Positions 1 to 8,542 of a stretch of DNA of 64,000 nucleotides are shown here, in pieces. Position numbers and translations under genes: made by a program. A model generated the notes under the pieces. It ran no database searches. It was not told the DNA's origin and saw only the letters and a list, made by a program, of their open reading frames with translations. Origin of the DNA: Faecalicatena contorta (GTDB lineage Bacteria > Bacillota > Clostridia > Lachnospirales > Lachnospiraceae); the NCBI RefSeq assembly GCF_039521745.1, contig NZ_BAAACT010000005.1. The stretch is one strand, 5' to 3'. The stretch's first letter is position 1. Every line of letters begins with the position of its first letter.

Positions 1-356
1 TTACCGTCAACCGGCACACCCAGCGCATCTACAACCCTGCCAATATAGTTATCTCCAACCGGAACGCCGGCTCTTTTTTTCGTGCGCGTTACTTTTGTGC
101 CTTCTTTAATCCCCGTATCGTGCCCGAATAGGATACATCCTATCACATCCTTCCGGATATCCTGCACCATACCTCTGATCCCGTTATGAAAAGTCACGAT
201 CTCCCCATACATAGCGTGGTTAATCCCATAAACCGTGGCGATTCCGTCGCCAACTGATATTACGGTGCCCACCTCGCTGTCCTGGCTGGCTGCGTCATAA
301 TTTTCTATCTCTTCTTTTAAAATAGAAATAATTTCGTCTGAAATGATAACACTCAC
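1..356 (-). CDS. atpA: F1F0 ATP synthase alpha subunit, N-terminal part (cut by window edge)
   Basis: This is the first 118 codons of the alpha subunit of the F1 catalytic head. The reverse strand reads VSVIISDEIISILKEEIENY at the N-terminus and reaches GRVVDALGVPVDG, the typical end of the alpha beta-barrel domain before the nucleotide-binding domain. The start is a GTG at 356, placed by a GGAGGTGAC ribosome site just upstream. The gene follows atpH directly, as in standard atp operons, and the rest lies outside the window to the left. Identity is secure; the catalytic domain cannot be assessed. Confidence 0.95.
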   Translation of the reverse strand, partial: MSVIISDEIISILKEEIENYDAASQDSEVGTVISVGDGIATVYGINHAMYGEIVTFHNGIRGMVQDIRKDVIGCILFGHDTGIKEGTKVTRTKKRAGVPVGDNYIGRVVDALGVPVDG

Positions 357-361
357 TCTAG

Positions 362-1030
362 TCACCTCCTGGTCAATTTTTGTTCCAATCGATTCAGGCG
401 CCCCTGCAGGCTCCAGTCAAATTCATCACAGCCCACGCGGAGTACAAAACCACCGAGCAGTGCTTTGTCCTGAACGATTTCAATATCTGCCTTTACCGCA
501 TCATATTTTTTACAAAGAAACGCCTTCATTTTATTCAGCTGTACCTCACTTGGAGGTTCCACACACGTCAATACCGCATTCAGGATCTTATTCTGTTCAT
601 CGCAATATTGATGATATGCCTTAAAAATATCCCCGATAAGCTCCATTCTGTGGTGTCTGCATGCCACTTTTAGGAAATTTCTGATTTCCTCAGGAAATAC
701 ACGGTCAATCACTTTGAACTTTTTCTCCTCACGGATCGTTGGATTGATAAGCACATCCTTCAACTGAGGAACCTCTGCAAATATCTCTTCTGCTTTCTGT
801 ATGGCCTCCCTGTTCATATTCAGCTCATACAACACTTTTGCATACCTTATTCCGCAGTTTACTGCAGATCCGCCCGCAGGGCATGCGTTACGGGGTGCCC
901 TTTGGGTATCCCCCATGCTGCAGACTGGCTGTTTCCCTGCATAAACAGCGCTCGCCGTATGGTGTCCCCGGGTGTCCGACACTGCCTTTTCCGGGCAGTT
1001 CTGACGGTTAGTGGTTATCTGTGTCATCAT
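362..1030 (-). CDS. atpH: ATP synthase delta subunit with in-frame repeat insertion near the N-terminus
   Basis: The delta subunit joins F1 to the peripheral b stalk. Residues from RYAKVLYELN onward match the OSCP/delta fold (about 175 aa, including LINPTIREEKKFKVID and the C-terminal LLGGFVLRVGCDEFDWS). Between ITTN and RYAKVLYEL the protein carries roughly 45 extra residues rich in Cys, Pro and Gly, giving 222 aa against about 180 usual. The second half of the insert (DNA 845-910) is a copy of a dispersed palindromic repeat also found in two other genes here. I chose ATG 1030 because AGGTGA lies 5 nt upstream; ATG 1027 and GTG 1039 are alternatives. The start overlaps the end of atpF by 23 bp. 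The subunit is usually required, so the insertion is probably tolerated. Confidence 0.9.
   Translation of the reverse strand: MMTQITTNRQNCPEKAVSDTRGHHTASAVYAGKQPVCSMGDTQRAPRNACPAGGSAVNCGIRYAKVLYELNMNREAIQKAEEIFAEVPQLKDVLINPTIREEKKFKVIDRVFPEEIRNFLKVACRHHRMELIGDIFKAYHQYCDEQNKILNAVLTCVEPPSEVQLNKMKAFLCKKYDAVKADIEIVQDKALLGGFVLRVGCDEFDWSLQGRLNRLEQKLTRR
845..910 (-). repeat. In-frame palindromic repeat in atpH
   Basis: 66 bp, coding strand ATACCCAAAGGGCACCCCGT to CTGCGGAATAAGG. The terminal stem is CCGCAG-TTTA-CTGC-like rather than TTTTCAGC, with compensatory changes on both arms. The 95 bp that follow (911-1005) may be a further, strongly diverged unit. Confidence 0.82.
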
Positions 1031-1511
1031 GAGCGTCACCTACTTCTCCCAGAAACTGATTATATATCCCCTGATTTCCTTGATTCTCTGTCCTTTCACC
1101 TACGATCTTAGCTGCCGCCGTCATCGCAAGCCCCGCAATCTCTGACTGCAGCTCCTTCATTGTCTGTTCCCGCTCCAGCAAAATACTGGCCTTCGCGGAA
1201 TCCAGCATATCTCCGGCCTTGGTTCCGGCATCCTTCACAATACGCTCATACTCCGCTTTTGCCTGTACCTGAGCCTTCTGCACAATCTTCTCAGATTCTT
1301 GTCTGGCACAGGACAGAGCGGCTTCGTATTGGTTTTTAAGCTCCTTTGCCTCTTCCCTGGCACTGCTGGCCTGACTCAAGCCGTCCGCAATCATCCTTTC
1401 GCGCGCCTCTATCACCTTCGTAACCGGTTTGATTAAAAACTTTTTCAACAAAAGATAAAGAACAACAAGGTTTATTATGGTAAAGAAAAGGTTCACATTT
1501 AATTGCAGCAC
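1008..1511 (-). CDS. atpF: ATP synthase b subunit
   Basis: This is the peripheral stalk subunit of the F0 sector. One N-terminal membrane helix (LNVNLFFTIINLVVLYLLLK) is followed by the KPV turn and a long charged coiled coil (about residues 30-150), as expected for a 165-170 aa b subunit. GTG 1511 is preferred because AGGTGG lies 5 nt upstream and related proteins begin MLxLxxN; GTG 1520 would add three residues. It sits between atpE and atpH. The C-terminus GDAHDDTDNH is encoded within the overlap with atpH. Confidence 0.93.
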   Translation of the reverse strand: MLQLNVNLFFTIINLVVLYLLLKKFLIKPVTKVIEARERMIADGLSQASSAREEAKELKNQYEAALSCARQESEKIVQKAQVQAKAEYERIVKDAGTKAGDMLDSAKASILLEREQTMKELQSEIAGLAMTAAAKIVGERTENQGNQGIYNQFLGEVGDAHDDTDNH

Positions 1512-1532
1512 CTGTTCCACCTGCCTTTCCTG

Positions 1533-1757
1533 TTATTTCAAAAGTATAATAATCAATAACCCGATAATAAAACCATAAATAGCTGTCGCCTCTGCCAGCG
1601 CACATCCAAGAATCAGCGTCTTGCTGATCTTGCCGTCCGCTTCCGGCTGTCTTGCGATTGCGTCTGCTGCCTTGCCCGTTGCAATGCCGATGCCAATTCC
1701 TGCTCCCACACCAGTTAAAACTGCAATACCTGCTCCAATAGCTATAATTGTTCCCAT
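1533..1757 (-). CDS. atpE: ATP synthase c subunit (rotor ring)
   Basis: A 74-aa hairpin of two membrane helices joined by the RQPE loop (residues 36-39). The ion-binding carboxylate is Glu56 in LAEATAIYG. Ligand positions that define Na+ rings (a Gln in helix 1, and Val and Ser around the Glu, as in Ilyobacter) are Ile23, Leu54 and Ala57 here, which suggests proton rather than sodium coupling; this is an inference. The ATG at 1757 has AAGGAG about 9 nt upstream, so a longer reading back to 1802 is not needed. Confidence 0.95.
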   Translation of the reverse strand: MGTIIAIGAGIAVLTGVGAGIGIGIATGKAADAIARQPEADGKISKTLILGCALAEATAIYGFIIGLLIIILLK

Positions 1758-1831
1758 AGTACAAATCTCCTTTTTCAAAATAATGTCTCTGTCCAGAACC
1801 ATGAACAGTTACAAAATAATTCTGTCTTTTT

Positions 1832-2542
1832 TTACTCCTGTTCCTCATTCATAAACAGTGCCGTCAGAAAAACAAACACATACGCCTGCAGCAGCCCGTC
1901 AAATATATCAAAATAAAAACTAAATGGTATTGGTACAATGACCGGTATAATCGCTTTTAAAAGTTCCATAATAACAAATGCACCCAGCACGTTACCAAAT
2001 AACCGCATACAAAGAGACAACGGACGGATTACAATTTCCAGAACCATAATTGGTGCAACGATCGGCACCGGTTCGGCAAAATGTTTTACCCAATGCTTTA
2101 CCCCATTTTTACGTATGCCTGAATATTCAATCAGGAACATGCTCATAATAGCGAGCGCTGCTGTCACATTCAAATCCTTAGTAGGCGGTTTGAATCCAAA
2201 CAGACTGATCATATTGGAAACACCCAGATAGAGAATGATTGTGATCAAATAAGGAATATAACGCTTGTTTTCCTTCCCTATGATGCCCTCGAAGAAGTTC
2301 TGCGCCCAGCCGATGGCCGACTCCATCACCAGCTGTTTCTTTCCCGGATTCTCGACCTTTAGATTCCGGACAAAGATAAATGACACCCCGACCAGGACGG
2401 CCATAATAATCCAGGTAACGACTACCGACTCCGCCACGCCGATTCCCCCGAATACCGGAATCGTAAACACGGTCTTGCAGTTCAGCTCTTCAAGCAGCTT
2501 CTCTGTCAAACTTTCCGTATCGCTCCCTCCCTTTCTTTTCAT
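1832..2542 (-). CDS. atpB: ATP synthase a subunit
   Basis: The membrane stator subunit forming the ion half-channels. About six membrane helices are visible, and the essential arginine is Arg180 in the motif MRLFGN. The C-terminal helix GLLQAYVFVFLTALFMNEE is typical. It is the first gene of the visible atp operon; no atpI is seen upstream. The start is uncertain: ATG 2542 lacks a clear ribosome site, while an in-frame TTG 33 bp further in lies 13 nt after GGGAGGGAG and would give the N-terminus MTEKLLEELN seen in related proteins. Confidence 0.93.
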   Translation of the reverse strand: MKRKGGSDTESLTEKLLEELNCKTVFTIPVFGGIGVAESVVVTWIIMAVLVGVSFIFVRNLKVENPGKKQLVMESAIGWAQNFFEGIIGKENKRYIPYLITIILYLGVSNMISLFGFKPPTKDLNVTAALAIMSMFLIEYSGIRKNGVKHWVKHFAEPVPIVAPIMVLEIVIRPLSLCMRLFGNVLGAFVIMELLKAIIPVIVPIPFSFYFDIFDGLLQAYVFVFLTALFMNEEQE

Positions 2543-2552
2543 ATTTTGTGTT

Positions 2553-2632
2553 TAAAGTGGAGTTTCACTTACGAAACTCCCGCCTACGGCAGATGCTTCT
2601 TACGCCGCAGTACGCACCCCGCAGGGAGGGCT
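2553..2632. repeat. Palindromic repeat, possible distant member of the in-frame repeat family
   Basis: Contains the stem GGAGTTTC / GAAACTCC followed by CGCC-TACGG-GCAT-CGTAA-like blocks. Order and spacing of these blocks recall the repeat inserted in atpH, the permease at 27.3 kb and the YesM kinase, but base identity is low. It lies in the leader of the atp operon. Confidence 0.45.
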
Positions 2633-3181
2633 TATTTATTTCATAAGATGCAGATCCTTTGAAATAAAAAAAGAACTTCAAAACAGAAATTCCCTTCCCT
2701 CCACACCCTTCCAGGAGCACTTCCTCCTAAAAGTTAAACTAAAGATTACGCCCAAAGTTTTTGTTTGTCAACGATTTCAAAATGTCGGCATTTATCCTCC
2801 TTTTTTTTTAAATTTCATCAAATTTTCCAGTGATTTAATTCCCTGGTTTACGGATTTTTATTTAAATTTAATCTTTATTTTTGTACATTTTATATTTGCA
2901 AAAATTAATTAAATACAAATTAACCAAACCGAAATGTTTCGAGCCCTTCACATTTCGTCGTTTTAGCCATAAGTATGTCAATATTTTCACAAAGGTTAAG
3001 GAAACTTTAGCAATTTCTTTATGATAAGCGGCCTTTTTATGCGCTTTATCACCGATCAGCCGCCCGTCCCAAACCACGGAAAACTACTGAAAAGAGCCTT
3101 CATAACGCGTGCATTTTTGGTTCATATCCTTTATAATTCATACTAAAGAGAACATAAAGTTCCAGGAACATTACATAAAAA

Positions 3182-3209
3182 TTACTGTCCACGGTACCGT
3201 GAACAGTAA
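3182..3209. repeat. 28-bp palindrome around GGTACC
   Basis: TTACTGTCCACGGT followed by ACCGTGAACAGTAA, with one mismatch. The arms resemble the GTAACAGTTC / GAACTGTTAC hairpin near 47.9 kb, so it may belong to a dispersed repeat family. It lies about 95 bp upstream of the YwaF-like gene. Confidence 0.7.
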
Positions 3210-3303
3210 CCAATCATTAAGGCCTGTGTTAAAGAATACACTTCTGTCATACAATAAGTGTAAGAAAAACAGGTCCACCCCATCAATACAACAGGAGGCC
3301 AAC

Positions 3304-3990
3304 ATGAAAAGAAAGATTCCCGTCCCCCAAAAACTGAATCACTTTTTCCTTGTCTGCGGCCTCCTTATGTCTGCCAGTGAGCTCTGGAAACAATGGTATC
3401 TCACCTTCCGTCTCAATCACGGCATCTATCAATGGTGGTACTTCCCATTTCAGCTGTGCAGCATAGCCATGTACCTCCTTCTGGTCATCCCCTGGCTCAA
3501 ACCCTCCCGTTTCCGCCAGGCCCTGCTTTCCTTCCTGATGAACTACAGCCTCCTCGGAGGGATCGCCGTATTCGCTGACACAAGCGGCCTCCACTATGAC
3601 GCCCCCCTCCTTACAATCCATTCCTACTTATGGCATTTCCTCCTCATCGTCATAGGCCTGACCGCAGGACTCTCATACATGAAAAGCCCGGCCTCCCAGC
3701 ACCTGCGCCTCCGTCATTTCAGAGACAGCACCCTGCTCTACCTGACTTGCTGCGCAGCCGCCACACTCCTCAATCTCCTCCTGGATTCTTTTGGAACCAT
3801 TAACATGTTCTACATCAACCCCGACTACCTCATGCAGCAAATAGGCTTCTCCGCCCTGATCCCCTATATAGGAAACACTCCCGCCATCCTAATCTACATC
3901 CTGTCAACCATCCTGGGTGCCGCCGTCCTTTTCCACATCTGGAGCTTTGCCGCATACATTTATCAACAAAACCACCATCAAACGGATTAA
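3304..3990 (+). CDS. YwaF-like integral membrane protein (TIGR02206 family)
   Basis: A 228-aa protein with about seven hydrophobic segments and the signature WYFPFQLCSIAMYLLL, typical of the YwaF/TIGR02206 (TMEM164-like) membrane family of unknown function. The ATG at 3304 is placed by AGGAGG nine bases upstream; the reading frame is open further back but without a ribosome site. It stands alone between the atp operon and the catabolic operon, in the opposite direction to both. No catalytic residues are known for the family. Confidence 0.75.
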   Translation: MKRKIPVPQKLNHFFLVCGLLMSASELWKQWYLTFRLNHGIYQWWYFPFQLCSIAMYLLLVIPWLKPSRFRQALLSFLMNYSLLGGIAVFADTSGLHYDAPLLTIHSYLWHFLLIVIGLTAGLSYMKSPASQHLRLRHFRDSTLLYLTCCAAATLLNLLLDSFGTINMFYINPDYLMQQIGFSALIPYIGNTPAILIYILSTILGAAVLFHIWSFAAYIYQQNHHQTD

Positions 3991-4111
3991 AATCGTCTAA
4001 AGGTTAAAACGCCGCCCGGCAAACGACTTTCACCTCCCACCCGGATGCACCCAGCCTGCCATGTGATTGCCTGGAGGAAACTTTCAGCCCAAAGGGCATT
4101 CCCAGGCACCC

Positions 4112-4486
4112 TTACGGCAGACGCTCTCCTCCCATATTCTTCGTAACAATTACGTCACTCTCCAGTCCACAGACATTTTTTATGACTGCCTGCCCGATCT
4201 CAACAGGCGCAGTCAGTGTGATTTTATTGATCTCCTCCATCACCCGGAAGATCTCTTTTTTGGGGATTGCATTTGTTAGCCTCACGCTGCACAGCGGAAG
4301 CACCGCCCCCTTAATGCGCACAGAAGTCGAAATCGTCCTGCGGGGGTCGATCAGTTCCTGTCGGACATATTCCATCCCCTTCTGACATTTATTTCCAGTA
4401 ATACTGCATATCTTATCATCTTCATACTGAGCCTCGATCGTGCACCCGTTGGGGCAGACGATACAGACAAAGGTTCTACTGTTCAT
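4112..4486 (-). CDS. DUF1667 Cys-rich protein, GlpC-like third component of a FAD dehydrogenase
   Basis: A 124-aa DUF1667 protein. Cysteines at 8, 11, 15, 27 and 34 (motif VCIVCPNGC, then C-x6-C) suggest an iron-sulfur or metal site; the C-terminal half has the conserved VRLTNAIPKKEIF segment. In Thermotoga and clostridia such proteins follow GlpA-like and GlpB-like flavoproteins, exactly as here, and are thought to form part of an anaerobic dehydrogenase. It overlaps the preceding gene by 11 bp and is the last gene of the operon. Confidence 0.8.
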   Translation of the reverse strand: MNSRTFVCIVCPNGCTIEAQYEDDKICSITGNKCQKGMEYVRQELIDPRRTISTSVRIKGAVLPLCSVRLTNAIPKKEIFRVMEEINKITLTAPVEIGQAVIKNVCGLESDVIVTKNMGGERLP

Positions 4487-5714
4487 AAACTGACACCTCT
4501 ATTTTCTCCTTAGATAAAATGTTACCGGCATCTATATCAAACTGAATCATCTCTGCCGGGATTGCATTTGGCACAACCGTTGATTTTACAGTTGTATCCC
4601 CCTGGCTGACAACAACCCTGCACCTGCCCATGGGGCGTTTCACCCTCAGGGACATCCTGAAATTCTTCTCCCCGCTCACGCTCTGGGGGATGATGTGCCC
4701 GATGTTGCTGTCCGTTCCGATCTCCACTTCACAGGGCGAAAGCCCCCCGCAGTTCAGATATTCTTCAACTCCGGCCGCCAGAGCCTCGGCCTCAAGAGAT
4801 ACAAAGTCTACCAAGTCGTGCACATGCAGGACATTTCCAGCTGCAAAAACGCCCGGGACATCTGTCTGGTAATTTTCATCCACAAATGCGCCCTTTGTCC
4901 GGCTATCCAGCGTGACTCCCGCCGCAAGAGACAGCTCATTTTCAGGAATCAGCCCCACCGACAATACCAGAGTATCACAGGTAAAATCCTTTTCCGTTCC
5001 GGGAACCGGCTTCATATCTGCCCCTGCCTCTGCCACCGTTACGCCCTCAATCCGTGTGTCTCCTTTGATATTGATTACAGAATGACTGAGGTACAGCGGG
5101 ATGTTGTAGTCGTTCAGACACTGCTCAATATTTCTGGGAAGGCCGCTCGGATACGGCAGCACTTCAAATACAGCCTTTACATGGGCACCCTCCAGCGTCA
5201 TCCGCCTTGCCATGATCAGCCCGATATCACCTGAACCCATGATAATCACTTCTTTTCCCACCATGGTATTGTACAAATTCATGTAGCTCTGCGCTACACC
5301 GGCATTGTAGATGCCTGACGGCCTCTGGCCCGGGATCGCCAGCGCCCCCCGGGTTCGTTCCCGGCAGCCCATGGTCAAAATGACCGCCCTTGCCTGTACC
5401 TGGATAAGGCCGTCCCTAGAAGCCGCTGTTACCACTTTGTCCCCCGTCAGATCAATGACCGTTGCATCGGTAAGAACCTCGATCTGCAGTTCATCAACTT
5501 CATCAATAAACCTCTGGGAATATTCCGGGCCGCTCAGGGTCTGGCCAAAACGCGTCAGGCCAAATCCGTCATGGATGCACTGGCGTAGAATACCCCCAGG
5601 CTGTTTTTCACGTTCAATGATTAAGATATCGTCCACTCCCCGTTTTTTCAACTCAACAGCAGCGGCAAGCCCGGCCGGCCCGCCTCCTATAATCACAACA
5701 TCTCGCTTGTGCAT
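4476..5714 (-). CDS. NAD(P)/FAD-dependent oxidoreductase, GlpB-like component
   Basis: A 412-aa pyridine-nucleotide-disulfide-type flavoprotein. The N-terminal dinucleotide motif VVIIGGGPAGLAAAVEL binds FAD, a second GxGxxG (IMGSGDIGLIMARRM) lies near residue 160, and the C-terminal FAD motif is PGVFAAGNVLHVHDLVDF. There is no redox CxxC, so it is not a thioredoxin reductase. It probably passes electrons between the GlpA-like subunit upstream and the DUF1667 protein downstream. One base separates it from the upstream stop, which suggests translational coupling. Confidence 0.85.
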   Translation of the reverse strand: MHKRDVVIIGGGPAGLAAAVELKKRGVDDILIIEREKQPGGILRQCIHDGFGLTRFGQTLSGPEYSQRFIDEVDELQIEVLTDATVIDLTGDKVVTAASRDGLIQVQARAVILTMGCRERTRGALAIPGQRPSGIYNAGVAQSYMNLYNTMVGKEVIIMGSGDIGLIMARRMTLEGAHVKAVFEVLPYPSGLPRNIEQCLNDYNIPLYLSHSVINIKGDTRIEGVTVAEAGADMKPVPGTEKDFTCDTLVLSVGLIPENELSLAAGVTLDSRTKGAFVDENYQTDVPGVFAAGNVLHVHDLVDFVSLEAEALAAGVEEYLNCGGLSPCEVEIGTDSNIGHIIPQSVSGEKNFRMSLRVKRPMGRCRVVVSQGDTTVKSTVVPNAIPAEMIQFDIDAGNILSKEKIEVSVYEQ

Positions 5715-5715
5715 G

Positions 5716-7170
5716 TCATTTCACCTCCCCGGTAAACATATAGGCGCCCTTCTTATGCAGCAGTATCTCCGTCCTCTGCCTGCCCAGCTCCTCCTGGATC
5801 AACCGGGTCAGCCTCGTCTCGCAGTAGCCGCCCTGGCACCGCCCCATCGTAGCTCTCGTCCGGTATTTGATTCCGCTGACGGTAGAAACGCCCAGCACAT
5901 TATGAAGCGCCTGTTTCACCTCTGCCCTGGTCACGCATTCACATCTGCAGTATATCTCCCCGTAATCCGGATCCTGCTCAATCAGCCGCTTTTTGCCCTC
6001 TGCATCTTGTTCCGCAAATTTTACAATCCCCCTGCGGATGGGGTTAAACTTCTCGTTTGCCATTAGTTCCTCCTGCTCCTTGATCTTAGCAGCCACTCTC
6101 CGCGCAATCGGAAGCGCACTGGTAAGCCCCGGAGAAGTAATGGCCAGCAGATTTACAGCATGGGGAACGCTTTTCTTCGTCTGAATCTGAAAGTCCAGCT
6201 CCCTATGGGTCACCGGATCTTCTATGGTCGGGAACACCCCCACATAATTGCGGATATAGTAATCCCGTTTCATCCGGGGGAACATTCTGGAACCCTGCTC
6301 AGCCAGAACGTCTATCATTTTTTGCGTTGCCGCATAATCGGCCTTTGCACCGATCGTCTCAATAGTAGGGCCTACGAGGACATTTCCATCGATCGTCGGA
6401 GTTACATGGACATCAAATGCACCGTACTCATTGGGAGTCGGATACACCGGCAGAGACAGAAAGTTTCCTGCTTTCTTATCCAGAATCTCGTATTCGCCTT
6501 TGACGCGGTTCGGTACATATGATTCAAAGCCAAGCATTTCAGAAATACGGCAGGCATAAAGCCCTGCACAGTTGATGACCCAGCGGCTGACAAATTCTCC
6601 GCCTTTCGTGATGATACGGTACAACCCTGTTTCCGCTCTCTCAATCCCTGTCACCTCGTGATCCAGATAATACGCTGCACCGTTTTCAACCGCATTTTCC
6701 GCCAATGCGATTGTATATGTAAACGGACATAAAATGCCTGCCGAAGGCACGTAAATTGCAAAGTCGCCATCCACATTTGGATCCAGGCGTTTGATCTCAT
6801 CGCGGCCAATCATTCTGATTCCAGGTACCCCGTTATCAAGCCCGCGCTGATACAGTCCTTCCAGCCGTTTCCTTTCCTCCCCGCCAAATCCAACAATCAG
6901 CTTGCCGCACCTTCGAAACGGTACGTCCAGTTCCCCGGCAACCTGCTCGAATTCTGCATTCCCCTCCATACAGCACTCTGTGCGCAGGAGGTTCTTTTCA
7001 TTTAGTATACCTGAGTGCAGAAGTCCGGTATTGCGTCCGCTGACACCATTGCAGACATCCAGTTCTTTTTCTAAAACACAAATCTTTAATTGATAGCGTG
7101 ACAATTCCCTCGCAACCGCACTTCCAATCACACCGCCGCCAATCACGGCAATATCATACTGTGTGCCCAT
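5716..7170 (-). CDS. GlpA-like FAD-dependent 2-hydroxyacid/glycerol-3-phosphate dehydrogenase with BFD-type Fe-S domain
   Basis: A 484-aa DAO-family flavoprotein: FAD motif IAVIGGGVIGSAVARELSRY at the N-terminus, substrate domain to about residue 390, and a C-terminal BFD-like [2Fe-2S] domain with YCRCECVTRAEV and MGRCQGGYCETRL supplying the four cysteines. The family includes anaerobic glycerol-3-phosphate dehydrogenase and 2-hydroxyglutarate oxidases. Next to a LarA homologue and a DapA-type aldolase, a 2-hydroxy acid is a likelier substrate than glycerol-3-phosphate; this is inferred. ATG 7170 is preferred (GGTGG 9 nt upstream); ATG 7176 overlaps the previous stop. Confidence 0.85.
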   Translation of the reverse strand: MGTQYDIAVIGGGVIGSAVARELSRYQLKICVLEKELDVCNGVSGRNTGLLHSGILNEKNLLRTECCMEGNAEFEQVAGELDVPFRRCGKLIVGFGGEERKRLEGLYQRGLDNGVPGIRMIGRDEIKRLDPNVDGDFAIYVPSAGILCPFTYTIALAENAVENGAAYYLDHEVTGIERAETGLYRIITKGGEFVSRWVINCAGLYACRISEMLGFESYVPNRVKGEYEILDKKAGNFLSLPVYPTPNEYGAFDVHVTPTIDGNVLVGPTIETIGAKADYAATQKMIDVLAEQGSRMFPRMKRDYYIRNYVGVFPTIEDPVTHRELDFQIQTKKSVPHAVNLLAITSPGLTSALPIARRVAAKIKEQEELMANEKFNPIRRGIVKFAEQDAEGKKRLIEQDPDYGEIYCRCECVTRAEVKQALHNVLGVSTVSGIKYRTRATMGRCQGGYCETRLTRLIQEELGRQRTEILLHKKGAYMFTGEVK

Positions 7171-7172
7171 AG

Positions 7173-8441
7173 TCATTCTCCACCTTCCGTATTCATGCAG
7201 CCGATCTGTATCGCTCCCATTGGGTAAATGGCAACCACCGGCTTTCTCCCTGCATATTTTTCTTCCAGACGTTTCTGTATGTCTTCCCACTCCCTGTTTA
7301 GGTCCGGCGTCTCATCTCTGTAAAACTGCCTGATGTCGATAGCATTAACACCATCGGAATAAATCAGGGTTTCTTTTCCTTTCAGCTCCGGAGGAGGCAC
7401 ATTATCATCATGCGGGGAAAACAGGCTCATCCCGGGGCCAAACAGCGCGTGGAATCCCGCTCCTTCGCTTGCTGCCGTCACTGCAACCAGGGTTCCGCCA
7501 GGCTTTACGCACATTTCCTTGTAGTGTCCCAGGACAGCAAAACAAGTGCCGATCTGGGAGTACTCCGTATCCTTGGGATAGGCAGAGAGAACCAGAATAT
7601 CCGCATCCCGGACCAATTCCGTCTGCAGACATTCCATTGCCCGTCTGCATGCAGCCCGGTGTGCCTTTATGAAATGGCCTGCAAAAACATCTGCGACCCC
7701 CATCTTATCGTTGAGCACCACATTCACAATAAAGTCCAGCCCAACTTTACCGACGATCCGCTCCATATTGGTGCGCATCGCATTGTCAGGATTGCATGTG
7801 CTGGTCTTAAATGACATGTTTTTGCTCGAGTCTTCATAGACAAGCAAATGGTTGCTTTTCAGTGTCTCAATACCGCCGATTCCCGGGATGACCGCCTTAG
7901 CGCCCCCTGAAAACCCTGCCAGAGTATGAGGCACAATGCACCCAACGGCAATTCGCAGCTCTGCATCCACATAGTTTTTATTAATCTTGATCACCTGATC
8001 GTCGTCCGGAATGGTTACCAGGTCTGTTGAGAACGGGGAGTGGTTCAGCACCTGGACGTGATCCAGTACCCATTTTCCCACCTTGATTTCCATTTCCTGT
8101 TTTGTCATAGGGCGGTGGCCGCCGAGCGCGATCAAGACCTTAATATTTCTGCCGTCCATCCCTGCATTCAGAAGCTTCCTGATCACGAGCGGAAGTAAGT
8201 AGGCGCCCGGGGTGGGGCGTGAAATATCATCAATAATGATACATGCACTCCTCTTCCCCGCAGCCAGAGTCTCCAGCCGCTCTGTCCCCACCGGATTGTC
8301 TATTGCCGCAAGAACTTCCCCGCTTGTCAGGGAGGGAAGCTCCTGCATCCCCTGATAGTGCACCTCCCACTCATCGGGAAAAGTTAGTTTTCTATATGAC
8401 TGTTCATACCATTGCCCCCACGGGATCTTAAATTCCTGCAT
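7173..8441 (-). CDS. LarA-family nickel-pincer racemase/epimerase (2-hydroxy-acid C2 epimerase)
   Basis: A 422-aa LarA (DUF2088) homologue. The pincer-cofactor lysine is Lys182 in GFSGGAKAVIPG, with His109 (GGHRP), His172 (PHTLAG) and His198 (ETLKSNH) at the positions of LarA His108, His174 and His200; DDISRPTP matches the family signature. LarA enzymes invert the C2 carbon of 2-hydroxy acids using a nickel pincer nucleotide made by LarB, LarC and LarE, none of which is in this window. Several LarA relatives act on sugar acids rather than lactate, which fits the sugar-type importer here. ATG 8441 has GGAGGG 7 nt upstream. Confidence 0.85.
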   Translation of the reverse strand: MQEFKIPWGQWYEQSYRKLTFPDEWEVHYQGMQELPSLTSGEVLAAIDNPVGTERLETLAAGKRSACIIIDDISRPTPGAYLLPLVIRKLLNAGMDGRNIKVLIALGGHRPMTKQEMEIKVGKWVLDHVQVLNHSPFSTDLVTIPDDDQVIKINKNYVDAELRIAVGCIVPHTLAGFSGGAKAVIPGIGGIETLKSNHLLVYEDSSKNMSFKTSTCNPDNAMRTNMERIVGKVGLDFIVNVVLNDKMGVADVFAGHFIKAHRAACRRAMECLQTELVRDADILVLSAYPKDTEYSQIGTCFAVLGHYKEMCVKPGGTLVAVTAASEGAGFHALFGPGMSLFSPHDDNVPPPELKGKETLIYSDGVNAIDIRQFYRDETPDLNREWEDIQKRLEEKYAGRKPVVAIYPMGAIQIGCMNTEGGE

Positions 8442-8499
8442 AATCTGTCCCTCCAAGATTTTATTGCCCTCCTAAGGGAGGACCCTGTCGATTCCGCAT

Positions 8500-8535
8500 A
8501 GGGGTCAGACCTCTTTGCAAATGGGTCTGCCCCCA
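8500..8535. repeat. Two degenerate copies of the AGGGGTC-AGACC palindrome
   Basis: GCATAGGGGTCAGACCTCTT and GCAAATGGGTCTGCCCCCAT occur side by side in the 100-bp gap between the permease and the LarA-type gene. They are variants of the AAAGGGGTCTGACCCC repeat seen at 21.2 and 35.5 kb, and may form a weak intercistronic hairpin. Confidence 0.7.
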
Positions 8536-8542
8536 TATCAGC

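Larger units (their letters stand above)
2543..3303. other. Intergenic region upstream of atpB and of the YwaF-like gene
   Basis: About 760 bp without a convincing gene. It holds a repeat-like block at 2553-2632, an AT-rich stretch from 2640 to 3000 that probably contains the atp promoter, and a 28-bp near-perfect palindrome at 3182-3209. A 69-codon reverse frame at 2868-3077 has no recognisable motif and is not called. Confidence 0.6.

Noticed and set aside
2868..3077. 69-codon reverse frame upstream of atpB
   Set aside because: No recognisable motif, biased AT-rich composition and no credible ribosome site; treated as intergenic.
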